A DNA stretch of 64,000 nt from NCBI GenBank assembly GCA_037953625.1, contig CM075652.1:11366501-11430500 (forward strand), given 5' to 3'. Positions within the stretch are counted from its first letter, which is position 1. Each line of letters begins with the position of its first letter. The translations under genes and the position numbers were made by a program. The notes under the pieces were generated by a model. That model was not told the DNA's origin, did not search any database, and worked only from the letters and a program-made list of their open reading frames with translations. The stretch is from Crotalaria pallida. Its lineage: Eukaryota; Streptophyta; Magnoliopsida; Fabales; Fabaceae. Positions 12,212 through 21,785 of the stretch are shown here, piece after piece.

Positions 12212-12613
12212 GAGATACACCTTAAGAATGAAATGAAGAAAAGAAAGAAAAGAATGAATTATGATGTTGATATAGAACCTAAAATTTAATGTGTGCTACT
12301 TGATAAATTGAATGTGAGGAGTTTGGAAATTTATGCTTGATAACTCATGCTTTTTTTGAACCAAGTTAGAATTAATGAAATCATGTTTTAGCATACCTTA
12401 AAAAGAACTAAATAATTATGATATGTACATGTCTTTTATTGGGAGTGCTTAATTGTGAAATGTGCTTTATTTGACTATATGTGTATGGCTTGGTGGTTCA
12501 GTATAGCATAATAGAAACTACTTCCCTATTTTATTGTGTAATGCTTACCTCCTTACCATTTTTCAGGTACTGAGCTGGAGCATACACCAAATTTGGCCGA
12601 GCAGGATTACTCT
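11959..12613 (+). repeat. 5' LTR of A, segment 2
   Basis: Continuation of the A LTR after E1, opening with the duplicated GGTAT. It includes the minisatellite and matches about 23336-23992 of the 3' LTR. Near 12563 is TTTTTCAGGTACTGAGC, an acceptor-like site also present at about 23951 and, in diverged form, in D. It ends at ACTCT, the target of E2. Confidence 0.88.
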
Positions 12614-14156
12614 TGTAAGATCCATGAAGAATGTTTTGATAAATGCCAAAAGGTTTTGAACAAGCTTCAAATGTGTTGATCAAGTTCAAGCTCAACAAGC
12701 AACAACAAACATCAAGTGTAGAAGAGAGAGCCAACTCATGAAGACTTAGTTTGGTAGTTTGTGTTTTATTGTTTTATCTTTCGCCTCACAAGTCTTTTAG
12801 TTTATGAGTTTGGGTAGAGTTTATTAGAGGATAGTGAATCTCTTTTGAATGCATGATTATATCATATTTTGAGTATTCACTTTGCCTAAAATCAATAGGT
12901 GGCTTAAAGGTTTGAAAGAAAAGGTTTAGTTTTTGAGAAAACAAGTTTTAAGTGATTTTTAATGTTAATAATCGATTAACAGATTTTGATAATTGATTAA
13001 CAGTGTATTTTGAACTGATAATGGATTAACAAACTTTTGATAATCGATTATCTGCACTTTTACTCGAGTATTTTTGGTCTCACTCGAGTGAAAATTATCT
13101 TGCTTTCGTGTTACTCGATTAACACTTATTTTACTCGAGTAAACAGGGTCTGTAACTGTTTTAAATACGTTTTTCACTTCTCAAAAGCTATTCTAAGTTG
13201 CTCCAACTTTTGGGTATTCTATATAAACCTTTTCCTAATCATTTCTATCAACTAGAATCATTTTGATACACAATTTTACAAAGAATCAAAGCCACACTAT
13301 TCTCTCTCACTCTCTCAAGATCAAAGCTCTCATTTTCATATTCTTTGATCAAGAACCTTGAATCTCTCATGTTGATCTTTTCATAGCTTTTGAAAGAGAT
13401 TCATAGGATCGTTATTTTGTTTTCATTTGAGTTGTAATCATTGCAAGAGGCAAACATTCTACAACATTGGAAGCCTTGATTTTGTGGAATCAAGCATAGT
13501 TCATTGGAAGTCTTGAAGAAGCATTTCATCAAGCACTTGGAAGCCTTGTTGAAGAACAAGCAATTGGAAGACTTGTTGTAGGTATCGGCAAGCAAGGGTA
13601 GAGGTTAGATTAGAGCATCAATAGGGTTGCAAGGCAAGGGTGTGGTATCCTTTGTAGGCTAGCAAGAAGGAAGTCTTGTGAGGCATTTACTTGTAATTTG
13701 AGAACTCTAATTCCTCATAGTGAAGAATCTCTCTTGGTTGAAGAGGGGACTGGATGTAGCTTTCAAGCGGATGAAAGTGAACCAGGATAAATCACTGTGT
13801 CGTATCTCTAAACCCTTAACTCTTTACATTCAAGTCTTTAATTGTGTTCTTGATTGAAAACCTAGAAAAAGTGATTTTTCTATATTTGATTGAATTGAAT
13901 CTTTATTGTGCAAAATTGATAAAGGGAAAATCATTTTCATAACCTAGGTGAATCAATAAGAATATTGGTGTTGATTGTTTCCGCTTAATCTCTGATATAA
14001 TATTTGTTAATTGATTGATTTTCATTGGTTTTAATCGTTTAGATTTGTTTCTTGCGAAAATCTTTCAAAGTTTCTATAACACCTATTCAACTCCCCCCTT
14101 CTAGGTGTTCTCCTAGTGTTCCTATTTGTTTCACCCACCAATTGTAGGTTTTCACA
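12614..14156 (+). repeat. 5' LTR of E2
   Basis: 1543 bp. U3 has AATCGATTA and ACTCGAGT motifs (about 12970-13145), fewer and differently spaced than in E1, so E2 is a distinct subfamily. The TATA box is at 13220-13227. The CAAGCA/TTGGAAG repeat block is at about 13440-13600. Confidence 0.92.
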
Positions 14157-14158
14157 AT

Positions 14159-14170
14159 TGGTATCAGAGC
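14159..14170 (+). other. Primer binding site of E2
   Basis: TGGTATCAGAGC, a perfect match to the plant initiator-Met tRNA PBS, two bases after the LTR end. Confidence 0.88.
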
Positions 14171-14226
14171 TCGGTCGAAAGACACGAGCATAGAGCTTTT
14201 TCGTTAAAGATCCTAAGGAATCTACA

Positions 14227-16017
14227 ATGGGTTCTACGAATCCTTTTGGTGGTGAAGGTGCTTCAATTAATCGCCCTCCTATGTTTGGTGGAAAGGGTTA
14301 TGGTTATTGGAAAATTAGGATGAGAATCTTTATAGAAGCTATAGATGTGAAGATTTGGGAAGCCATTGAAATTGGTCCTTATATTCCCTCAAAAGATGTA
14401 GAAGGTGTGCTTACCCTAACTCCCAAAGATAAGTGGACCGATGATGATAAAATAAAAATTCAATATGATTTAAAAGCAAAAAATATCATCACCTCCGCTC
14501 TATCTTATGATGAGTTCTTTAGAGTCTCCCAATGTAAAGATGCCAAAGATATGTGGGACACCTTGCAAGTCACACATGAAGGCACTAGTGAAGTTAGGCG
14601 TGCTAGATTGAATTCTTTGATGCATGAATATGAATTGTTTCATATGTTGCCTAATGAATCTATATGTTTTATGCAAAAACGTTTTACTCATATTGTTAAT
14701 CATCTCATTGCTCTTGGTATAACTTTCGTGAATTGTGAACTTGTTAACAAAGTTTTAAGATGTCTAAGTAGGGAATGGCAACCCAAGGTTACCGCAATTG
14801 TTGAATCAAAGGACTTGGACACAATGGACTTAGCAACACTTTTCGGAAAGTTACAAGAACATGAAATGGAGCTTCAACGTTTGCAAAAGCATGAAGAATC
14901 GGTCAAGTATGGAGAAAGAAAAGGAATTGCTCTTAAAGCTCAAAGGTCATATCAAAAGGAAGAGAGTTCCGATGATGATGATAATGAAGATTCCGATTCG
15001 GATATTGATGAAGAGGAGATGAAGCTTCTACTAAGAAAGTTCAATAAAATTCTAAGGAGAAAAGGAAGGTTGAACAAGGACAAAAGTAAAGAGAAGGATC
15101 CCCCACACTACAAGACCAAGACTTCAAAAGAAGGTGTAGTTTGCCATGAATGTGGAAAGCCCGGTCATCTCAAGTACTCATGCTCTAAGTATCTCAAGAA
15201 GAAGGAAAAAGAGAAGAAAAATGCAAAACACAAAAGGGCATACATAGTTTGGAATAGTGATGATGAACAAGACAAGAAAAGCACAACTAGTAGTTCTTCG
15301 GATGATGAACATGCCGCTTGTCTCAACTTGATAGCTCAAGTACATGAAGAGGAAAGCTCAAATGATGAATCAAGTGAGCAAAGTGACGAAAGCGATGTAA
15401 GTCTTACTAAATCCGAAATTTCTTCAAATTATGAAATGTTATATAATGCTTATGAAGAAATGCATGAACATCTCAAGAAATTAGCTAAGAAAAATATTGA
15501 TAGGAAGAAGCTCATTGAGGAACATCAACAAAAGATTTTAGATCTTCAAAAGCAAGTTGATGACCTTAAGTTAGACAATGAGACTTTGCATCTTATCATT
15601 GATAATTCTACTTATGATTGTGCTAGTAGATTGAATAATGTGGTTGATTGTGAGGATTGCAAGTTGCTTAAGGATGAAAATGCTATTTTGAAAAATAAGC
15701 TTGCAAGTTTCACAAATGGTGATATTAGATTGCGAACATTGTTAAAATTTCAAAGAGAAAATTCAAACAAGTTTGGTTTGGGTTATACTAATGCTAAGAG
15801 TAAATCTCATAGAAATGTTGTTGATTTTTCTAAAGTTGATTTCTCAAATGCACCAACATGTTTCTATTGTGGTACTCATGGACATACTTCAAATGTATGT
15901 TATGTTAAAGTGCATGGTATACCTAAAGGAGACTTTGTTTGGGTAAAAAAGGGTGAAAGTCCCTACACTAACAAAAATGGATCCAAAACCATTTGGATAC
16001 CAAAAAGCAAAGCATGA
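14227..16017 (+). CDS. Gag polyprotein of E2 (UBN2/zinc-knuckle), intact
   Basis: 596 aa, the only uninterrupted E-family gag in the window. The start is the ATG 57 bases after the PBS, and the same MGSTNPFGGEG start occurs in E1 and the array. Residues about 20-200 form the UBN2/DUF4219-like capsid domain; about 245-265 is an acidic Asp/Ser run; CCHC knuckle 1 begins at C306 (CHECGKPGHLKYSC). About 390-490 is Glu/Lys/Leu-rich and likely coiled coil. Knuckle 2 begins at C545 (CFYCGTHGHTSNVC). From the family it should form the virus-like particle and bind element RNA. There is no protease downstream, so processing would need a partner element. Confidence 0.9.
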   Translation: MGSTNPFGGEGASINRPPMFGGKGYGYWKIRMRIFIEAIDVKIWEAIEIGPYIPSKDVEGVLTLTPKDKWTDDDKIKIQYDLKAKNIITSALSYDEFFRVSQCKDAKDMWDTLQVTHEGTSEVRRARLNSLMHEYELFHMLPNESICFMQKRFTHIVNHLIALGITFVNCELVNKVLRCLSREWQPKVTAIVESKDLDTMDLATLFGKLQEHEMELQRLQKHEESVKYGERKGIALKAQRSYQKEESSDDDDNEDSDSDIDEEEMKLLLRKFNKILRRKGRLNKDKSKEKDPPHYKTKTSKEGVVCHECGKPGHLKYSCSKYLKKKEKEKKNAKHKRAYIVWNSDDEQDKKSTTSSSSDDEHAACLNLIAQVHEEESSNDESSEQSDESDVSLTKSEISSNYEMLYNAYEEMHEHLKKLAKKNIDRKKLIEEHQQKILDLQKQVDDLKLDNETLHLIIDNSTYDCASRLNNVVDCEDCKLLKDENAILKNKLASFTNGDIRLRTLLKFQRENSNKFGLGYTNAKSKSHRNVVDFSKVDFSNAPTCFYCGTHGHTSNVCYVKVHGIPKGDFVWVKKGESPYTNKNGSKTIWIPKSKA

Positions 16018-16718
16018 TTGTTTTTGTAGGTATGATTGAAGAGCAAAAGGACTTTCATGTGATATTCATTCATTTGCTACTTCAATTGGTATCAAGAAGA
16101 AAATCCTACAAATTGGTAACATTTGATATTATACAATTGGTATCTACAATTGATATTGTTAGATATTGCTCATAGTTCTCTCAATTGGTATTATTTCTTA
16201 TAATGTGATATTGTTTATACTATTGAGAAAATACTATTGTTATCAATTTCTTACAATTGTTTTACAATTGGTATCATGTTATTGGTATACAATTTGTTAT
16301 AATTGATATCATTGAGTAATCATTAGATGATTATCATGCTTTGGTTATATTTCTTCTATTTTGGCTTAGATCTTATTTCAATTGGTATTTGTTTAGTTAC
16401 AATTGGTATATATTTCTTTTTGATAATGCCAAAGGGGGAGAAATATGATGTTTTGAAACAAAGGGAGAAATTTTTAAATGGTATGTTTGGAAATGGTATG
16501 TTTGGAGAAAGGTTGTTTTGTTGTTTTTATGTAGGTTGAGCAAAGTTGTTGACGATAGGGAGAGAATCAAGCTTACTCAATTGGATTTCAAATGTCAAAA
16601 GCATTAATTGAGGGGGAGCAAGAGTCTCACCAAGTGATCAAATGGTTCAAGCATCAACAACTTCAATGAACTTCAAACGATTTCAAAACATGTCTGTCAT
16701 TTTCAAAAAGGGGGAGAT
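16018..16718 (+). other. 3' spacer of E2: repeated ATTGGTAT words, two polypurine tracts
   Basis: Non-coding. ATTGGTAT occurs seven times between about 16085 and 16409, often as CAATTGGTATC, which is the sequence at the LTR/PBS junction. GATAATGCCAAAGGGGGAGA lies at about 16422-16441. The priming polypurine tract (16705-16718) abuts the LTR. No ORF of note. Confidence 0.82.
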
Positions 16719-18261
16719 TGTAAGATCCATGAAGAATGTTTTGATAAATGCCAAAAGGTTTTGAACAAGCTTCAAATGTGTTGATCAAGTTCAAGCTCAA
16801 CAAGCAACAACAAACATCAAGTGAAGAAGAGAGAGCCAACTCATGAAGACTTAGTTTGGTAGTTCGTGTTTTATTGTTTTATCTTTCGCCTCACAAGTCT
16901 TTTAGTTTATGAGTTTGGGTAGAGTTTATTAGAGGGTAGTGAATCTCTTTTGAATGCATGATTATATCATATTTTGAGTATTCACTTTTCCTAAAATCAA
17001 TAGGTGGCTTAAAGGTTTGAAAGAAAAGGTTTAGTTTTTGAGAAAACAAGTTTTAAGTGATTTTTAATGTTAATAATCGATTAACAGATTTTGATAATTG
17101 ATTAACAGTGTATTTTGAACTGATAATGTATTAACAAACTTTTGATAATCGATTATCTGCACTTTTACTCGAGTATTTTTGGTCTCACTCGAGTGAAAAT
17201 TATCTTGCTTTCGTATTACTCGATTAACACTTATTTTACTCGAGTAAACAGGGTCTGTAACTGTTTTAAATACGTTTTTCACTTCTCAAAAGCTATTCTA
17301 AGTTGCTCCAACTTTTGGGTATTCTATATAAACCTTTTCCTAATCATTTCTATCAACTAGAATCATTTTGATACACAATTTTACAAAGAATCCAAGCCAC
17401 ACTATTCTCTCTCACTCTCTCAAGATCAAAGCTCTCATTTTCATATTCTTTGATCAAGAACCTTGAATCTCTCATGTTGATCTTTTCATAGCTTTTGAAA
17501 GAGATTCATAGGATTGTTATTTTGTTTTCATTTGAGTTGTAATCATTGCAAGAGGCAAACATTCTACAACATTGGAAGCCTTGATTTTGTGGAATCAAGC
17601 ATAGTTCATTGGAAGTCTTGAAGAAGCATTTCATCAAGCACTTGGAAGCCTTGTTGAAGAACAAGCAATTGGAAGACTTGTTGTGGGTATCGGCAAGCAA
17701 GGGTAGAGGTTAGATTAGAGCATCAATAGGGTTGCAAGGCAAGGGTGTGGTATCCTTTGTAGGCTAGCAAGAAGGAAGTCTTGTGAGGCATTTACTTGTA
17801 ATTTGAGAACTCTAATTCCTCATAGTGAAGAATCTCTCTTGGTTGAAGAGGGGACTGGATGTAGCTTTCAAGCGGATGAAAGTGAACCAGGATAAATCAC
17901 TGTGTCGTATCTCTAAACCCTTAACTCTTTACATTCAAGTCTTTAATTGTGTTCTTGATTGAAAACCTAGAAAAAGTGATTTTTCTATATTTGATTGAAT
18001 TGAATCTTTATTGTGCAAAATTGATAAAGGGAAAATCATTTTCATAACCTAGGTGAATCAATAAGAATATTGGTGTTGATTGTTTCCGCTTAATCTCTGA
18101 TATAATATTTGTTAATTGATTGATTTTCATTGGTTTTAATCGTTTAGATTTGTTTCTTGCGAAAATCTTTCAAAGTTTCTATAACACCTATTCAACTCCC
18201 CCCTTCTAGGTGTTCTCCTAGTGTTCCTATTTGTTTCAACCACCAATTGTAGGTTTTCACA
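16719..18261 (+). repeat. 3' LTR of E2
   Basis: 1543 bp, nearly identical to 12614-14156; differences seen are single bases, such as in CAAGTGTAGAAG versus CAAGTGAAGAAG. The direct ACTCT duplication follows. Confidence 0.93.
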
Positions 18262-18699
18262 ACTCTCCCTCACAGGGAGAGTAGGGTTTATGTGGGATTT
18301 AGTACATATTTTTGGGACCTAAGCCTCCTATGTTTTTAATGTATATGTGTTGTGTATACCTTTTTGAATGAGGCTTAGGATGACTTTATTTTGTTAAGTT
18401 TTAAAACTTGGATTTATATTATTCAAGCTTTTTATTTCTGCTGTTACTCTAATTACTGGATGCACTTATATATGTAGAGCCCACTGGGCCTTGACATGAT
18501 TCATATATCTGGAATGAAGCCCTGTTGGCTACTGGTTGTCATTTGATAATGTTTTCGCAAGTTAAATTTTGGATTAGTCCGAAAAACAAACAAAACTCCG
18601 TCTGTTTGACGGGTGATTTTACTAATTAAAAAGGAATTTTTTTTAAGTGCACATTTTTAATTATGGGGTATTTAAGGGTAATAAATCCTAGGTGTTACA
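18262..18699 (+). repeat. 5' LTR of A, segment 3 (LTR end)
   Basis: Last part of the A 5' LTR, from the duplicated ACTCT to CTAGGTGTTACA. It matches about 24000-24437 of the 3' LTR closely. Confidence 0.9.
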
Positions 18700-18703
18700 T
18701 TTA

Positions 18704-18715
18704 TGGTATCGGAGT
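18704..18715 (+). other. Primer binding site of A
   Basis: TGGTATCGGAGT four bases after the LTR end. It resembles the initiator-Met PBS with changes in the last third. The following CTCACCAAGCGAGTAA is also found after the D PBS, linking the two families. Confidence 0.65.
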
Positions 18716-18873
18716 AGTTTCTCCTCGGCTTCGGAGTTATGCACACTCCAATGATTACTCACCAAGCGAGTAATTGAGGTGTATGGTTAAATGTTTAAGT
18801 CAGAGTCATAAGATATAGTTGTTATTGATTATTAGTATGTTTAATACTTTACCTTTCCTCCAGGATTAGAATT

Positions 18874-20214
18874 ATGGAAGATAGGCGCAGTGACGATAAT
18901 AGGATCGCTGCAATCTTAGAGAGCTTAGCTCAAATTAACCGACAACAAGCTGAGTTGGTGACTACCGCTGTAGCAGCACTCAATCAGTCATCTCAGGCAA
19001 CTCAGAACCCCTCTCCTGCTGAAATCAGTTGGTTGGCAGAGTTCAAGTGGCATGGTCCCCCTAACTTTGACGGTGGCTATGTTTTGGATAGAAATCGTAA
19101 GTGGTTTAAGAAGATAGAAGAGATTCTCAGTGAGGTGGCACCACCGGAGGAGCACAAAGTTCTTCAGGCACAATATACCCTAAGGGGGGAAGCAGAACAG
19201 TGGTGGAAACAGGTTCGAAGGCAGGAGGAGGCCATTAATCAAGGAGTGACGTGGCAGCTTTTAAAAGATAGGTTTCAGGGAAAGTATCTGATGGGGGATG
19301 TCCGGAAGGAGAAGGAAATGGCTTTCCTGTGTTTGAAACAGGACAATTTGAGTGTTGAGGAATATGTGTGGAAGTTTGAGGACCTCATCAGATATGCTAG
19401 AAACTACCAACAAGGTGTGGATGAGAGAACCAAATGTCTCAAGTTTCTTGCAGGACTCCGAGATGATATCAAAACCATTCATGGAAATGTACCTGTTGAT
19501 AACTTTGCCCAGCTAGTAGAATGGGCTAGTTGTTGGGAAAAGGGCCTTGCAAAGCCGGAAGAATATGTGGCAGATCCAACAGTATACCCTAAACCCCAGG
19601 TTGAGAGGATTATTTCAAAGGGAGCGAAACTGATAAGGACCCCTCCGTATCGTAAATCTGTTTGTGTTCATTGCGGGAAACTTCACAAGGTTATATGTAG
19701 GAAAGTAATGCAGAAAAAGAAGGAAGGTTCATGTCTCCGTTGTGGTCAACCAGGGCATTTGGCCATTGGTTGCCTTAATCCTGAATTTGAGCGAGGAATA
19801 GAAGGTCCTAATAAGGGTAAAAGGCCTCTACAGGATTCATGTTCTTATCCTCGAGATAGATCAATAGTTCCTAGGAAACTGGGTCAGGCAAGGAGAGCCT
19901 GTTATTCTGCTCCTACTTGCTTGCACTGTGGCAAGGTGCATAAGGGAGTACGTTGGCATCTAAATTCGACTAGGAGGGCTGCACCCTGTTATCGGTGTAG
20001 TCGGCCTGGTCATGTTGTGGCCAACTGTCCCCAGATGGCAAAGAAGGAAGAGGAGAATGCATCAAAGGCGCAGGAAGTCAGCGGCAAAAATCTCTTTATG
20101 AGATGCGTGATAGGTACTTATCTTACCTATGCTTTAGCAAATGTATGTGACGCATTTTTGGTTGCTCTATTCATGTTGGAAGGTCGATCATTCCAAAGCC
20201 TTAGTCATCTATGA
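18874..20214 (+). CDS. Gag of gypsy element A (Retrotrans_gag, CCHC knuckles)
   Basis: 446 aa. The start is the ATG 158 bases after the PBS. Residues about 60-220 fit the Retrotrans_gag capsid domain (QWWKQV, WQLLKDRFQGKY, EEYVWKFEDL). The C-terminal part has four Cys-rich motifs: two incomplete CXXC...HK types (about 265 and 349) and two full CCHC knuckles at C287 (CLRCGQPGHLAIGC) and C372 (CYRCSRPGHVVANC). The protein ends about where protease would begin in autonomous relatives, with a Phe/Leu-rich tail. No pol follows. Likely role: particle assembly and RNA binding, with enzymes from another element (inference). Confidence 0.85.
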   Translation: MEDRRSDDNRIAAILESLAQINRQQAELVTTAVAALNQSSQATQNPSPAEISWLAEFKWHGPPNFDGGYVLDRNRKWFKKIEEILSEVAPPEEHKVLQAQYTLRGEAEQWWKQVRRQEEAINQGVTWQLLKDRFQGKYLMGDVRKEKEMAFLCLKQDNLSVEEYVWKFEDLIRYARNYQQGVDERTKCLKFLAGLRDDIKTIHGNVPVDNFAQLVEWASCWEKGLAKPEEYVADPTVYPKPQVERIISKGAKLIRTPPYRKSVCVHCGKLHKVICRKVMQKKKEGSCLRCGQPGHLAIGCLNPEFERGIEGPNKGKRPLQDSCSYPRDRSIVPRKLGQARRACYSAPTCLHCGKVHKGVRWHLNSTRRAAPCYRCSRPGHVVANCPQMAKKEEENASKAQEVSGKNLFMRCVIGTYLTYALANVCDAFLVALFMLEGRSFQSLSHL

Positions 20215-21785
20215 ATCTAGCCGAATTAGAGTAAATAAGAAATACCCTTAAGTTTCCCGGAAGGCGATTGTGTTAGTAGATTGTAATCAATAGTTATATC
20301 CTCTAGATTGTGTATATGGCATAGGCTTCATCTTAGAAGTTGGTGGAGGTAAGAATAGGCTTAGGAATTTCTGGTCCTCCTTTACTAAAGAGTATGAGAC
20401 TAGGGGGTAACCATGGTTAAACAATTATTTAAGAAAGTTAAGAGAAACCTCCAAAAGAATTAACAGGTCTAGAAATTCCAAGTAAAGTCTTCTTAAGATG
20501 TTGGTGATGCTATTGTTTAATGGAAGGTAAGATTAGAACTGATCACTCTAATTCTTACATCTATTAAATGATAACACTATTGTTAAAAACTCACAGTCAT
20601 GTGTTATTGATAGACGTGAGGTTGGAATTGATCACTTCGATCTTTACATCTATCAATGGACGATATCATTTCACTTTTCCAAAAATTAAGGTAATCAAAG
20701 TTGTAACCTCTTAATGATAGAATAGTTAGAAAAGGATGAACTAGAGAAAAGGTAGACAAAGAGCCAAATACTAGAACTAGCATTTATGTATATATATATA
20801 TATACGGAAACTCTCCAGCATTAGGAAAGACAATTTTATTTAATGACTAGCATGGGGTAGTAAATTTTATCCCGAGAGTGAAGTAAGTCTTAAGATAGTA
20901 GACAAGTTTGATTCCACTAGTATCCCTAATCGATACTCAAATGAATCATACTCTTTTCAATATCCAGCTTCGGATAAGTTTTGTTGGAGTTGCTGTTGTG
21001 CACCTAATGTATTAATTTAGCTCCACCTACTCAAATTAAGGGGTAGGGAAATGTTTACTTGGAATAACTTCGGCTCATCCCAATTCTAAAGTGCTAAGCA
21101 CCATTCAAACCCCAATAGTGTTATTGGGAACCTTAGGTGAGGTTCTAATTAATAGAAGGCCTTAGGTGATGTTCTAATCAGTAGAAGAAAATATTTCTCC
21201 TTTTTCGTCCTTCTAGGTCCGAGTCGCTCTTGAAAGAGCAATCCTTGGATCTTAATCAAGGGTCCGTTTTAATTGTACGGGCAGATAACTGTGAGTTCGG
21301 TGTTCTTCGTGTCTATCAAATCTTAAACTTAAATTGTTCTTGAAACCCAGTCTTGTTTCTTTCCTCTGGTTCCTCATGAGTGAGAGAATTTTCTCCATAA
21401 GTTACGGTACCTTGCAGTAGATTCTTGACCATGAAAACTTAAGTTGTCTTCTTTCATGAAAAGTATGAATTTCTCACGGATCCCTTGTTAATCGCTAAAG
21501 TGTTGTAGGTTACATTGAAAATTGATGTGGAAGTCGATTTAGAGACCAATATTTCAGTTCCCTACGTATTGGCAAAAATCCAAAGCGGCAAGTCGATGCC
21601 AAGTGGGGGAGAACTTGGTGGACAACTTGGAATGTTATTAAGGTGATAACCAGTGTTAGTTGAGCCATTAGAATAGGAAAACAGAACCAAATGAAGTGAG
21701 CATCGACCTTATTTCAGGGATTGTTCCCCCTTCTACAGGACTGAACGGAATTTCGAGGGCGAAATTCCAATAAGTGGGGGAGAAT
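20215..21785 (+). other. 3' spacer of A: no pol, short repeats
   Basis: About 1.57 kb without a convincing ORF. It holds a TA microsatellite at about 20787-20804, an imperfect duplication around TTGATCAC/ACATCTAT words (20527-20660), and a tandem pair CCTTAGGTGA(G/T)GTTCTAAT (about 21132-21182). This replaces the whole pol gene. Confidence 0.7.
21747..21785 (+). promoter_or_regulatory. Inverted repeat and polypurine tract of A
   Basis: GGAATTTCG...CGAAATTCC (21747-21768) can form a hairpin, followed by the polypurine tract TAAGTGGGGGAGAAT against the LTR (21771-21785). G has the same arrangement in reverse orientation at 29280-29317. Confidence 0.75.

Larger units (their letters stand above)
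12614..18261 (+). mobile_element. Element E2: gag-only Ty1/copia retrotransposon, complete
   Basis: 5648 bp with TGTAAGATCC...TTTTCACA ends and target duplication ACTCT (12609-12613 and 18262-18266). The undisturbed target can be read in the other LTR of A at about 23996-24010. It has two LTRs of 1543 bp, an intact PBS, an intact gag, a spacer and a PPT. No pol is present. LTRs of equal length and few differences suggest a younger insertion than E1. Confidence 0.95.

Noticed and set aside
11832..12220. Overlapping minus-strand ORFs with repeats like TSPPHRKVPHTI
   Set aside because: They read through the LTR minisatellite in three frames; the same artefact appears at 23313-23610 and 35780-36035.
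20787..20804. TA run as a possible origin or MITE end
   Set aside because: Simple dinucleotide repeat without terminal inverted repeats.
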